This document shows positions 14,763 to 29,700 of a stretch of 64,000 bases of DNA, one piece after another. This DNA is from Odontesthes bonariensis (Eukaryota; Chordata; Actinopteri; Atheriniformes; Atherinopsidae): NCBI RefSeq assembly GCF_027942865.1, contig NC_134514.1:15609965-15673964 (forward strand), given 5' to 3'. Both the position numbers and the translations under genes were made by a program. Positions within the stretch are counted from its first letter, which is position 1; each line of letters starts with the position of its first letter. Under the pieces are notes generated by a model. That model saw nothing but the letters and a program-made list of their open reading frames with translations. It did not search any database and was not told the DNA's origin.

Positions 14763-17700
14763 ATCCATGTATGTGCAGAAACCAGCTGAAACATGCCCGG
14801 CCCTCTCCTCGCCAAAGCTCCTGCACATAGACTCACACACACACAGGCTCTTCTTACACAAACTCACTGCACTGTGTCTCCCTCTGCGTCTCCTGTTAGT
14901 CCAAACACACATGCTCAAACTCACCTAAACACATCAAATGAAAGGATATCTTTTTCTTCTCCAGACAGTCTGCCCATGTTGGTAGATTTTTTTCTTCTCT
15001 CCCTTTTTTTTTCCATCTGTGGAATACTTTTCATCGCAGCTTAACCTTGGATTCCTCGCAGCACGCTGGGCATTTAACTCAGGTAAAGGAGGATATGATC
15101 AATTTGTAAAGGTGTGCTTTGGGTCCAGCTTCTCAGATCTTTTCAGCATTGATTACATTGAATGAAGACTAAACTTCAGAGCGTACATGCTCAGAGTTAG
15201 ACGAGTTGTTTGGCAAAAGGCTTGATATTTAATTATAGCTTGGGGCGCCACATTTTTCGGCTGTGACATACTGTCTTTTGACTTTGTAAGTAACTGAAGA
15301 TGTAGATATGTTGAGAATAGAACAAAAAGTAAAGCCAGCTGTACTCCTGTCTATGTATCTCAGTTTTTGTGTGAACAAAAATAGCAGGTTCATGCTGGTA
15401 GGTTTCTGACCATTTGTGGGTTGATACTTGGCTGCCCTATTTTTCCACGTTAAAAAAAGTACCATCAAATATGTTGTGCACGTGTATGTGTTCACTAAAA
15501 GCCAATCTTTGTGTTGTGCAGCTGTTTTGAATGTTCCTTTTACTTCGAGGGGCAGAGAGTTTGTGTGTGTTACACCTAGCTGAGCTCAAAGAATGAGCTA
15601 TGACAAAGGCCAGCTGATTAAAAGGTTTAAGTTGCCTCTGTTTAACTTGGGTCTGCTCTTGAAAAGCTCCTTCAGTAAAAGTCAGATGAGACTAAGCTCG
15701 CACCGTAAAAGCTTTTCTTCTCACCTGCTGATATCAGCCTTTTTCTTGTGATAGAAGAAAGCAAAAGGTAGAAGCAAAGCATTGCAACAGGTTACCTGAA
15801 ATGGGTAAAATCATTCACAAGACTTGAACAGCCATTCGGTGAGCTATCTCATCCTTAGAGTTCCAACATGCTCAATAACCCAAATGCCTGCTTGGTGTGT
15901 CAGGACTCAAGGATAGTCAGAATAGTTGTTGAAGAGTATTTGTTGCTGAGGAGCCTCGTGTGTTCCAGCCCCTGAAATGTGGTTGAAAATGTGAAGTCTG
16001 TTTGAGACTTATTTGGTCAACCATAACATGTTTTGTCTGTGGTGTATGCACCTGCACACTCTCATCCATTCTCATTGCCAGCATACTTTTTTTCTATGTC
16101 AGTAGTGTCTCGAAGAAAAGCACAAGGTCGCATTTGTATGGTACATCTGCTGTGGCAATTCAGTTACCTAGACTGTATGAAGTGGATGGATATTGCAATT
16201 CTAATGTTGCCTTCTGGTTTGTGGACTCAAATTTATATGCCTTTTAGATGCCTGAGATCTGTAGAAGCCCCACACATCTCATTGGTAGTGGCTTGTCAAT
16301 CACAACTTAGCCCAGTCCAAACTGATATTCAGTTTCCTTGTCTTTAATACATATCAAATAAAAAATTAAGGTCTATTTGAGAAAACATAAAATAAACTAT
16401 TAAGACCTCTTTAAGAGAATGTGAACTGAGGTTGGAAATACACTAAGGAGGATAATTTTCCTTTTTTATACAAGTAGACCTCTTTCTGCAACCACATAAA
16501 ACACTCCCTGCTTTTCATTAGATATAGTGTAGGTTCATGGTGCTTTTGAAATGAGAGGCTTGGTCCAAATTTTTATGGTATCTCTCAACCCCTGCAGACA
16601 GGAATATTTTATGGCAGATAGACAGACATGCATTCCTAACAGTGCTAACAGTGCATGGGCCTCAGGCATAATGCTACATGGTGATGATGCTACAAGGAGG
16701 GCGAAGCACCAAAAAAACGATTGATATATAAAAAAAAAAAGGGGTACTAGCAAAAAGCACAGACAACAGCAACGCGACAATTTTCAATATATTGCTTAAT
16801 TTTACTCTTATCACAGAACATGGCTTTGTCCACTTTGACTGCTGTTTTTGCTGCAGCAGTACAGGGCTAAAGGACCAACATCCGCTCCAACATAACTTCG
16901 AGCAGCCCATACCGCAGATTGTGCCACATATTTCCGATACTGCCCCCTAGTGGCATCAACACACTTTAACGTGTAGACTAGCATTTGCCACAGTGCAAAG
17001 AGGTTGCAGAAGTTTGTTCAAAGCATTATTTCTGTCTCTGTGTGAGACGTGTATGAGATGCCTGTTTTTTTAGTTTTGTTGCCTTTCGATGTTTGGTAAA
17101 GCTAACGTAAACCTAATTAGATTTAGGAAAAGCTCAGGGTTTGATAAAGTACACTCTGTCACAACATTAACCCTGCAAATTGAAAAGGTTCCCTTATGGT
17201 TACCTAGTGACTTACAATATCATGCCAGTGGGCATGTGCCAAGTTGGAAATTAGGCAGGACTCCCACATAAAAAATAAATAATAAATAAAATAAAAAATG
17301 TTGTTATTCAAATTGTCCTGTTCGCATGAGCCAAAACCTTTTAATTCTAAAATCTACATACTGAAACTTGTAGAAAAACACAAACTTCCTAGAAATACCA
17401 AGTTCAAGTGCCACCGCCATGCAACCACCATGGGAGTGGTATTGTCTCACCGGCTCTTATCATATTTCAAAGTGCAGTTTAATCTCCTGCCTGATAACTT
17501 CACCCCTTCTGAACCAGTAAACAAACACAAAGAGACAACCTATGTGTGCTGATATGTAATAGCAAAACTGAGTGCTTAAGGTGAAGTCAGCAGCAATTTG
17601 TTTGATGATCCATCATGAAGTCACCAAGGTAAGCCGGCGAAAGCTAGACAGAGGCTCTGCTGTGATTGGAGATAAGTCTCTATTTCAGGCGGAAATGTCT

Positions 17701-20700
17701 TGCCCAGATCTACACATTCCACTAATTCTTGTTTGTTTGGTTATCCTGATAGATACATAAAAACTCACACAAACACACACCCTTCCTCTGATTTAGTCAC
17801 ATATGATTCACCATAGTCACAGACATGTGGATGAAATTCACAAAGTCATCCTGCTCTTCAGAGTGTGTAATATATTTTCTGGCATGAAAGTCAGCTTAGG
17901 ATCAAAGTAATTTTTGCAACAATGCTGCAAATTTGCACCTTCTTTTCTTTGTCTCCCTCTTTTATTAAATCACTTTCAGACATCCCTGGTCCTTTACTAC
18001 CATTCCCGCTCCTCTCAGCTAATTGTTTACTTCCTCTAGCTGTCAGGAGGCATTATACCCTAATGTTCTCACACAGCCAAAATACAGCAGGAGACCATTT
18101 TCTGCACTTTGCCTGGCTCCCCTTTTCCACCCTATGAAAACTATCAAAGAGGGGCGCAGGCTGTGAGTGGCAGAGCGTGCTGTGGAGGAAATGGGGATTT
18201 ATGTAGCAGGGAGTAGACGGCCTCCAATGTTATAGCTTCATGTCAGTCTGCATGCTGCACAGTCAGGAATACATAAACACACATTTGCGCACAGGCTGGC
18301 CGTGTAAGTAAAAGAAAGGCAGAAGGAGATTTTTAAAGAAGGTTTCTTTGAACAAGGCTGCAAAAAAAATAAAAAATAAATGACAGTGAGAATTGAGAAG
18401 GTGAAGGTGATGGGGTTTTTTTTCCCTGTCAGTGAAGGATTTTAAATTGCATCACCTGTCCCATGAGCTACCAGGGAATAAAAGGTTAAATCACTCACAT
18501 GCAAACACAGTGGCTTGTGTTTGTCTTCTTACACGGGTGCTCATTTGGGTGGAGCTGAAACATGAAACACTGGTCTTTTCTGCTCCTGATTATAGAGTGT
18601 GTAATTGGGTGTGTGTACAAATGAGAGGGCAGAGAAGTGGATTTTAGACTAGGTCTGTTTATGTTAAGTTAAAAATACAAAGCATGTTTAAGAGAGTGAG
18701 ACTTTAAAGGGTAAAAGGGATATTTTTTACTTTTCGTATTAATATCTCTGACTCTGTCTTATCTAAGCTGTAAACCTCTTCATATGACAAAGTGCGTGTG
18801 TTTGTGTATGTTTGTGTGCGACATTTTGCCAGGTCATGCAGAGAGCTTCATCTGTTGCCAGAGAGAACAGAGCACAGAATGCTTTCATCTTGTTGCGCAC
18901 CAAAAATGCAAGAATAATCAGTACATTTGAATCAAATTGGGCTGCAGCTCATCATTATTACATTAGGAGCTGAACAGATGATTTTTCCCAATCAATTACT
19001 TCATTGTAAAGTAACACTGTGAAAGATACCTGCTTTTAGTTTACTGTTGCTTTTCCTGTCCAATATCATCACCCAAAGAAATGAAAAGCAGCAAAATAAC
19101 TGAGATAAAAGAAGTGAACAATGTTTGCTTCGATTAATTACATAAGGATCAAATGATTACTGATGTAAGGGCCTCAGTTGGCTGTTGTTTTTGCTATCAG
19201 TTTGGGCTGATTTATTCTTTCCCTCTCTGTGCTTCAGTTTGGTCTGTCTGGATCTATGTGACGTAAATCAGCACCAGTCCATGAAGGTCTTTGGACCCTC
19301 CTCGGCTGTCGGCATGCAGTCTAACATTTGTGTCAACATGAAGTGCAGAAACTGCAAGCATGCTGATTGTCTCTGAGCAAGCAACAAAAACAAAAACCGT
19401 AGTCAAGTTATTGGATGTAACTGCAGTTCTTTTGAGGACAGTCAATAGTCTGTTTTAAGGAAAGAGACTTGATCATATCACAAAGATTATTTTCTTTTTC
19501 TTGTATTTTTCTTGCTGTTCTGTTTGCACAGATGCTCCTCTTCTTGCCATCATGAAGTTGCCAATTTCATCATTCGAGTCCATGGAATATTACAGATGAA
19601 CTTTAACTTGAATTGTATTTTGAACAGAGTCATATGCATGTCTGCACAGTTTAAAATGGCCTGCACAGACTGATCCTGAAACCACAAATTAGCCTTTAGT
19701 TTGCCAGCTATTTTCCTGATTAGTCAATCACCTTTGTCCATAAAAAAACACAATAACAGCATTTTGATTTGTTTAAACCCTTTATTTATAATGATTTAAA
19801 ACAGAAATCAGCAGCAAATCCTTACATCTGAACACAGAATGTGTAAGAAAGATGGACAGAGCCATCATAGCATCACCCAGTGGCTGTGAATTACCATTCT
19901 GGAGCCTCAAGTTGGCCATCATCCTGTTGGATCTTTGAGACCTTTTCATGTGAGAGGTGGATGTGAGTGATGACCATAGAAACTATGCAAGCCACTAAGG
20001 TCGTGACTGGTCAATTCCAAGTTAGAGCTACCCTGTTTTTTTTTTGTCTATTTCGCTCTAAATGGGACTGTAGTTAGCAAGGTTGTCACTTAGGTTGTTT
20101 TGAAAAAGACTTGAAACTAGTGATTGAGACTTTGGGGAATATTTACTGAAGTAATATATCATGTGAAATTGTGCATTTGGTTGTTTTCTTTCTTGTCATC
20201 TGTACATTCTCACTTGTTTTCGTAAACGCCATCCACTGGTTACCCAATTATTTCAGCTCCAGACCAATGACTGATTGTTTCAATGCAAATCAGTTCTTTT
20301 CCATGTTTTCATGTCCTCACACTGCTTTTCATAGTTATTTTCATTGTTGTCAAGACAACAAGAAGCATCTAAAGAAATCTTCCTGCCTCAGTTTTGTCAG
20401 CTGTTAATGTTCATTGTGACTCAAAACTTCTGTTTCATAATGGACTTTGTCATTGCACAAGTGTAATTGTTAGTCAGTCTTTTATTCAGCTGCTGTACAA
20501 ATGTAGTGTGCTGTGATGCCTTTGAAAATGAAAAACAAATACTAATGCAGCCTGGTATTCCCAGCATGTTCAGTCTTTCCACCACCAACTGTAGACATGC
20601 AGGCCTTATTAGAACAGTCTCTGATGGCTAATCATAAGAGCAGGCACACACATGAAGTCCCTGGCCTTCCACATCAGTTCCTCCCTGTCAGAGCGAGCTC

Positions 20701-23700
20701 ATTACCGCCAGAATCTGGCCCTCACACTGAGCCAACCTGCTTTGCAATGCAGTGTTTTTACACTGGCACAAAATGTCAGCTCGCTAAAAGCATCTGCGCT
20801 CTCCTCCACCCGCTGAGCGAGGGAGGAGGGCAGGGGAGGGGGAGGAAGATGGAGAAAAGTGGTAAAAAGAAAGCAAGTCTTGTTACACTGAAAGGCCAGA
20901 GAAAGAGGAAGGAGGGGTAGATGGCACAGAGGCTAAAAAGAGTGAGTTCAAGCTGTTTGTTAGAGAAAGGAAGGAGGTGACACAGCATGACCGAGATTCA
21001 AGTATTTTCCATGAACTGTAGAAAATGTTACATTGTTTGCCACCTACAATTTGCAGCTCCTTTGGCACCCCACTGGTTTCACTCGAATGAATCACCATGT
21101 TTCTTACATATGATTGCACATCAAAATAAATCAATAAATATGCCCAATATGTGTTGAAGTAACAATGGAAAAAAATCTTTGAACCTGCTCTGAGCAAACA
21201 CGGTTTTTGGACTTTTGTTTTTTCTTTGCCAGTTGAAGTGACCTGTACGGGTATAATTTGAGAATCACAGAAACACACGGCACAGCCTGGGGAGAGTCAG
21301 ACACTGTCTTCTTTTCCAGTGTGAGTAAAAAGATGTCTGAGTCTCCACCTGTGCTTTGACTCAGATTGTAACCTTGACAACCATGTGAAGGTCAGCAGGG
21401 GGTTCTTTGGACTGACTGCTGCCATGGTGACAGAGGAGAGCAGAGGCTTCAGAAAGTGAAATCAGTGTCAGATTTTTATTTTTTTTTTCAAAAACCGAAG
21501 CGTTGGGCTTTACTGAGCCCTGAAGCCCAGAAGATCTAAATACTATAGTAGGAACATCACACCTTTAGCTCATTTCTACAGTGTATTAGGAACAAGGCTC
21601 TGTTTAGAATAGACTGATTTGTACAGGTTTGGTTGTTGGTTTTAGCCTAAAAAGAACAGTGAATGTGAACATTTAAAACATACAAACACCTCGAGAGACC
21701 AAATGCGTGTTTAAATTTGGCATCAGATTGCTGTGTTTGGCATCAGCAGGCAGATTTCACATTTTATCAAGCTGTATAGTCCTCTTCAAGTCAAGATTTA
21801 TTAAATTAGCCATGAGCTTTTAATTCATTTTAAGCAGTTAATGATCACTAGATGGCAGAGAGTATAAAAAAAAACAAGTTCCCAGCAGCAACCCACATTT
21901 TATTGAATATATTAAATTTTAATGGCTTCTTAAGCATGTTAACACATCCAGCAGAAACACAGCAGCGTTTACACTGAACTAAAAAAAAAGATCAGGATTC
22001 ATCGACTTGCTATGCCACTTTTTTACTACTCACTGTAAACTTGTAAGCTTATATAAGCTTTCATGTAACCTTGAACAAGCTTAAGAGGGCTTTCATGAAG
22101 CTTGCTTGGTATCTTTCAACACAGATAATTATATCCACTAGTGTCACCGGATGGGCCGAGCTCCAGTCTGTCCCAGCTGGGCATCGCACAGAAGGCTAAG
22201 CCAGAGTCAACAAAGTGCAGACTTAAGCGGAGAGATCAAAGCAGAAGGGAACTCATCGATCCACTTCCAGGTCATTAAACCCAAGAGTGGTCTTATCGGG
22301 AAAAGCAGCGTCACCCAAAAGAGATCGATATCGGATAGAGAGGTTTGGCCAGTGAGGAGGGATGAGATAACAGGAAGTGTCTGTACCTATAGTTATCTCC
22401 CCAAAAAGGAAAGCTGGAAACAGATGTATGATTTAATTGCATCGCAATGTCACATTCTTTACATTTTTGTGCAAAGCAGTTCCGCTGCTTTTATGGGAAT
22501 GCTGATAGCGGAACAAGGCAGAAGCAATGCTGAACACAACTCGACTGTGGCTTCAAAATTAGATGCAGGATACTGGATTTTGGCCTAAATCTAATATGGA
22601 AAGATTTTTGCAATTTATCTTGACCAATTGCCAATGTCAGTGCCTCCATGGGTTTTTCTATGGACAATGCTGATCTTTAGAAAACAGGACAGCCAGTGGT
22701 TGATATGATGCCAATGTTGTTATGTTGCATATATACTATTAAAACAAACAATGCAGCATTGACTCTTCTTCCGACAGCTCTTTAAGCTTCCAGCAACCAC
22801 CTACTCTTTTGACTTCAGGTTGTTAGTTAAATTAAACACAAGTTGATCTTGTGTCATTGCAGTATGTCACCTGTTTCCCACTTTTTTGTTTGTTTCCACA
22901 GCAGGAACACTACGTTATCCAAAAGATTTGCCTGTCAGTTAGTTGGCTTAGTGTCCTCAGGTATCGGCTGATGCTAATTATAAAAAAAAATGGCCTAAAT
23001 CTACCTTATTAATTGGCCAACCGACTGTTTTTTTTTTTACTACCGAATCACACTGAATCTGCATTTTGGTAAATTAAACAAGTTTTTTTTTTTTGTTTAC
23101 TGTAATCATAATATCCCACTTTCAATAATATCCCACTTGCAAAAAAGGCTTTTCATTGTGCACCTATTTCTTCGTCAACATTTTCAAGCAAAGTTTCAGT
23201 CTGCTTTTGTAACACAATTCTGAAAACAGCCCCAACCGGGTCCGGGTTTACCTTATCTGCTTATCAGTGCTCATTTAGGGCCAGTGCTTATATTTAATTT
23301 GTGTTTTGGTTGATAATGTGCCAGTATCATCATACATTACTATATAAAAGGTTGTTTTGTAATCTGATCGATTAATTTGTTTTCTTCATTTCTAGAAATA
23401 TGAGAATCTAAACTGTAAATGAGCATTTAACATTCATAAGCATTATGTCAATATTTTATACACAATTTTTTGTGATGTACATTACATTGCATTTATCTAA
23501 CACAAGCTTTTGTGTTAGATGCCCCTGCATACTTCCACATGGGGACTGGGGAAGTTTGTGATCAAACCAACAACTCTCTGATCGAAGAATCACCCCCCTA
23601 CTTCCTTTGCTACAGCCACCCCCCGTATGTAAGGATAATTTTCCATAACTTCTTATGGAAAACTGTTTTTAGTGCTTAAAACTTGGCAAAAAATGAATGA

Positions 23701-26700
23701 AAATATAATACGACGATCTCATTATTTTTGATGAAATCTCCTCTGAAGATAAATCATATCTGTCTGAATATACAGCAAATGCCTCGAATGTCTCATCATT
23801 TCAGCATAAATGTAGACGACCTATTAGATATCTATGTAACTGTTGTCAGTGCCAAACAGGTGTGGTTAAAGAGTATGCTGTGTATGTATTTGTATTGCAC
23901 TTGATCTTCAGTGAAATAGTGGACAAAGAGGACAACGAAAAATGGAATTAGCACAGTAATAAGAGAATAGGGGGATGGATGGAGAGATGTAGAAGGGAGC
24001 GATTATCTTAGTAGGTTGGCCTGTTTGTGGATTATAGACCAGCCATCTGCCACTGTGGGATTATAATCTTACGAAGAGACAAACACATTGCCCATGTACT
24101 ATTTGTACTTCTACATAGAGAGGCTAAAGTAAAGCAAAATTCACACATAAAATAAGTGACTATATTTTTTATTGTATGAATTGTTTTGTTTTTTTTTAAA
24201 TAAAATAACTACTTAAACATTGCAAATATCTCATTCAGCACCAGCTTTTGGGGCTTGACATATTTTTTTATTTCCTGCTAATAAAATCACATTTTCAACC
24301 TTTTAGTCTCCAGTCCTGTTACAGTTTAATGTATTTTGTGCAGCCCACAAAGGGATTAAGATTAAGGTTAAGGAATGAAAGTCACCCCTCTGCCCTTCCT
24401 CCCCTCTCTGTCTGGCTTCACTCCATTTAAAAAAGCAAAATGACATTCCGGCCCTGACCTACGCCCTCCACCTTCCTACCTCCCCCCTCCAACATCCCCT
24501 CTCCCCACTGGACAGAGCTGCTTACGTTCAACCTTGCAGCTCCTCCCTCTTTCCAGTCCAAAGCAGATGGAGAAAAGCGAGCCGGAGTGCTCTCTGCTTT
24601 CCACCGCTCTCCTCCCACCCTCTCTCTGCCTCTCTTACATTCTCACACCCCTCCTCCCGTCTCTCACTCCCCTCCCTCTCGCTGCGTTGGGAAATCAGCG
24701 ATCAGACCCTGCCCTTTTCTGTTAACAAACAGACAGATCAGAAAACAAGCAGTCAAGAGACATAAAAAAGGCAGAGGGTTGGATGAAGATTGACCTACTA
24801 CAACAGGAGGCAAGCAACATTAGTGACTTATTTCTTTTTAGATTGGATCAGGGACTCGGAGGGATCTCTCTTCTCCCCTCCCGCTGGAATACCGCTGCAG
24901 GGCTGGGAATCTTATCCCAGTCCCGCTCCAGTTCTCTCCAGCTCAGCCAGCTCTGCTCTAGGATGCTGTGAAGGATGGTCCACCAGGAAAACTGTTCTTA
25001 CCAGGTAGTCCTCAGAGCAAACTGACACGAGACATACAACTGTAATTGAATTGATTCTTTGGCATTCTGACAGACAGAAGCTGACTTTGATTTGTAGTTA
25101 GTTATGTTTCTGATCTAAGAATGAAGTTTTATATTTTCAGCTCAATGTTTCGTAAACCCTAGAATGTTGGATTTAAACTAGGACATTGTTGCACATGTGT
25201 AGCACTGCAGAGACTGTGTGGGAGTATTTCTTTGCCTTGTGTGGTTACGTGATTGTGTTTAGAATCTGATGGCTGGCTGGTTGCTAAGAGAGCACTTGAC
25301 TCATGGGAATAATGTCCTACCTCCCATTCACATCCTCCCTCATCAAGCCTCATCAGTTCATGTCAAGGAGCCATGATCTGTGGATGTAACTTCATATTTG
25401 TGGTATCACAGCTAATCTCCGTTTTAATCTGTTTTCAGTAATTTGTTCTCTGCCTTGGTCTTAAGTAGCAGGTCAACATAATTAATTGAATGGTGAAGGC
25501 AGCACAGCAATAAATAGAATTTGAATGTGAACGGTAGCTTGGAGGGCTTTCCTTGTGGTTTCTCTAACAGGACATGTGACAGCAGTGTCCCACTTTTTCT
25601 AACGAAGAACTTGGAGGATTGAAGCAGTCATGATTAAAGGAGTGCAGCACATCACAGCTGTGCTCGTCCATAACTAGCGCTGCTTGGGAGGAATATCTGC
25701 ACTGCAGTGGAGATATAGAGTGGGAACAAGCAGAGAGATAGATGAAAGGCAAAATAAATAAGCTGAATATGCCTGGGGAGGCAGTAGGGAAGTGAGACAG
25801 AGCTTCTTTGATGAGGAGAAACAAGTTTGAAGAGTCTCCGAGAGCCAAATGGGCCTTGTAGATGTACTAGAAGTGTTTCATCTGCAGACAAGATAAAACT
25901 GCAACATGAAAAGTCCAAAATATTAACATAAATGTTATTAACACTCCAAACATTTACGTCTCATTTTGTAGATGAAGTTGCATTTTCAGTAGAAGAAATT
26001 AAAGAAGCTTTCAAGCTTTTTTTAAAGCCTGGCGATCGCAGTGCTCACCTCTCTATTATCATTATTATCAGCAATTTCTTATCATGATTATCGCTTTAAG
26101 CACTTTTAAACACCATCTGAAAAAAACATTTGCATTACTCTCACTGCATCTTCCACATATTTGTATTTGCTTGTCAGCAGGGTGAATTTGTGTAATGGGA
26201 TAAGGATTTCCTGCCATGTTCTTTGACGGATAAAGGCTGGACAGAGTAATGGGAAGATGGGAAGATCGAAGGAAACAGCGACCGAGAAAAGTGATGCCAA
26301 ACAGATAGTGAGAGATGAAACAGTAACAGGAAATGTTTCGTCAAAGCAAGGGTGAGCAGCACAAAAGAAAGAGGGATGTCCACCTCCCTGAGTCATCTGT
26401 GATGGTAGCTGATAAGAAGTATTGAAAAATAGTCAACACCAGTGTCATCTAAAAGAAGGAAATTTATGGAGACGTTGAGAAAAAGTTGATATTTATTAAG
26501 TTAAAGTGTTAAGGGGTAAGATAACCCAAATGCAAGAGATGTATTATAAAAGAGAGATGGAGTGAATACAGGAAAAATGAAAGCAGTGAGGAGAACAGAG
26601 GGTTCAGGCTCTGATAACTGCAATTCTCTAGAGGCCTCTCAATTAGACTGGTATCCTGGCAACCAGCTGGCAGACAGCGCCCCTAACATATGTATAACGC

Positions 26701-29700
26701 ACACCCACTCAGGGATGGAAAGGCGTAAAGGGCAATGAGAGAATAGAAAATAGGGAATTAGTTTAATGAAGAAATACAATGGTCAAAGAGTCATTAGTTG
26801 GTGTGGAAAAGAAGAGAGGTCGAGGACAGTGTTTTCCGTGTTTCTGTTTGTCTCCAGGGACAATTTATGTCACGGGATAGTTGGACAATCAGCATTGTTT
26901 CTTTTTTCTTTTTTTTCCCTGATTTAATGAAGGTATAGTCTTTGTATTTCCTCATTTATTTTCTCATTTCCTCAGCTATTCATGAATAAAAGTAGAAACA
27001 GGCCAGAGGAATGGAAGATGACAGAAACCTAGACAGGCCCTTTAATTCCCTGTTTAATTTCTCTGTTAGTGTCTGAAGGCATTTAACAATTAAGGCTGAC
27101 CATTAGAGATCAGGTAAAGTGACCATTTGATGCATAGTCACTCAAAATTATCTGTCGATTTCTGATAGTTTTGCAAACCAACAAATAGAATCCAAAAAAA
27201 ACCAAATGTGTTCAGCATTAGAGCAATAACAGATTATCTGCTGCATCTCCCTTATCTTTATGCTGCACTTCGCTTCATCGAGTGCTTAGTGATCCCAAAT
27301 CACGTTGCACCTTAGTGTGTTTACTGGAGTATTAGGTCTCAATATGTCACCCTGTTTTCAGATTCTCATGTAAATCTATAAATCTCACAGAGCCGTATCG
27401 CTGTCAGCAGCAGCAGTAATCTCAGCAGGGTAAAGGGTGATGGTGAGATTTATCAGCTTGGCCACAGTGTGTCATCCTGGGCCGGGACACCACTGTCAGC
27501 GTGCCAAGGCCTCAGGAACCATGACTGAATGCTGAATCCTGTCACACACAGTGTATGGGCGTGAGGATTTCTGTGTATTTATGTTATGTGCTGACAAGCT
27601 TATGCAGCTTGATGGAGAGGGTTTAGGGAAAGCTCCAGTGTGGTAGTAACTTTATATGAGGTGTGGCATGATGAATTATAAATTAGAAGCAGCAGTAGAT
27701 GGAATTTATACCACTGATGGATAATGCTAGAATTACAGAATCGATCACTGAGCCTGAACAGTGAAGTATGAAATTACTTAGATAACAATTTACTAGGTTG
27801 TAAATTCAGCTTGCAACAATCCACTAAAACCACAAGTTCAGACATGTTTATGGGTGTTTTGTTTTTTAAAGAACAAAAAACGCACAATAAGAAAGGATTT
27901 CTAAAGCTAACGGGAGGTTATCAAGGTAATTGTGAGAACACAGGACATACACTGCAAGGCATGCCCATTTCATTTTCTATTAGTCTATGCAGAAAAAAAA
28001 AGACACTGGTTACTGAAATAAGCACTTCATTCCCTAATATGCGCACAGATCATCCTTAAACAGGCTCATTTGGAAGCATGCGTGCTGTTTTATTGTGTCT
28101 CTTTTTTCAAGTAAATCACTCTATTTATCAGATTTTAACAGAACAACTAGTAAACTCTAACCTAATACATTTCAAAAGTAACCTTACCCAGAAGTTTTTA
28201 ATGTTTGCACACATGGATTCGGTTGCTTGTGAGAGTCTCTTTGTCAGTCAAGATGAGAACATCTTTGTCCTAATATCAAACAATTTGCCAAAGCTGCCTC
28301 AAACACTGGCCTCTGTGTGAGTTAGCGGACTTCCCGATGGGCCACCCTGTGCTCCTTTCACAGCCCAATTTGTTTGGAACACAGAGTATCACCATGGAGA
28401 AATTCTCACAAGGTTGCTATGGTAGCAGCCCCCATTCTTTTCCTCCTCTTTCCAAAATAAGATCCGATGAGCACGCATCTCTACATGTGTCTTTCATATC
28501 TGCCGCTGCACGTAATCTGGTGTTGTAATGTCACATGAGCAAACACATAGATATTAAGGAGCAGTGTGTTGACATTTGTGGACTAGGAATAGGTGTGATG
28601 TATTTGGTAGCATTTTTACCACGTGAATGTTCCTATACACATGCTGAACTTTGTACCACTAGAACCAAGTTATAATCTTCAAACAGCCTTTTGAGGGACC
28701 AAAATATCCTCACTCTCAAGGTCTGAAACTCAAACTTGTCCTCACAAAGATAGCTGTGCAAGTGCACAAACACACAAAGCGCCATTGGCCTTGGATGCCA
28801 GGCTTACAGGAGGTGCCAGGAACCTTCTCCCACAGTCACCCTCTGTTCACTTGGAACAATAAGCCCCTCTGTCACTTTCATGCTTGCTCTCTCAGCTGAC
28901 CCAACAGTCAGGCCATCATCGACACCACGAGAATTAACCTGTGTGTGTCCTTGTGTGTGTGTGTGTGTGTCCCAAATATGTAGTTAAAAGTACTCACATC
29001 TGTTTTTGCCCTTAAACTGGCAGTTCAGGCAGTTTTTGTGTGCACATCGACATCCACTTATGTGTGTTTGTAGATCTTCCTCCTGTACATACGTAGAGAA
29101 GGTACCAAACCCCTTCCTCTAAACCTACTTTGAATCAGCAGTGACTTCACCTTCACCATGAAGTCAGCCTCAGTAATGAAGCAGACATCCAGTGGGGAAG
29201 ACTCTGCCCCACCCAACCGCTCGCAGATAACACCAGTTTTATTGGCCTGTGTGTGTATATATGTGTGTGTTGTTCATATTGTCTCCAGCAGCAGTCCAGT
29301 GGTGGTAGATGCAGGGGACAGCCAGACAATTCGCTGTACTCTCCCCATAATCCGTTGGGATCAACACTGAATCACAGCCACTTCCTATTTTTCCACTTAA
29401 CCCTTGTGTGTGCATGTCTGTGAGAATATGTTTAAAAGCTTTTTGATGTTATCAAGCAAATGCACCGTTCCCCAGCTGTATTAATCTTTGATTCCCCTTT
29501 TTTCTTGTTATTCTCATCTTTTGCTCTTTGTCGGTGAGCAGAGAAACAGATGACTGTGACTCATGTTCATCGGTTTCACCGGCTGTTCTCTTCAATTTCA
29601 TCTCTCTCTATTCATCCCTCTTTCACCCCTTTGTCCTTGACTAGCTTTTTTATTTCTTATCTGAGATCTACTTTCCCCTTGTAGTCTTACTACTTAGTGT

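Larger units (their letters stand above)
9785..24430 (+). other. schip1 intron 2, first part
   Basis: This non-coding stretch holds the TAA-flanked inverted-repeat element at 11362-11886, a GT microsatellite at 14695-14760, a decayed SINE at 23500-23622 and two CTCF-like motifs (near 16941 and 21846). I saw no conserved exon. A frame near 22142-22273 looks protein-like but is unidentified; see findings. Confidence 0.7.

Noticed and set aside
14430..14924. Long frames of poly-Cys-Val and poly-His-Thr on both strands
   Set aside because: They are translations of the GT microsatellite and carry no other coding signal.
20883..21278. 131-codon minus-strand frame
   Set aside because: Low-complexity Ser/Phe-rich translation of purine-rich intron sequence, with no support.
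24534..24725. Frame starting [20 protein letters not shown] upstream of the short schip1 exon
   Set aside because: It lies in the pyrimidine-rich leader, ends without a donor and is out of keeping with the conserved [10 protein letters not shown] start.
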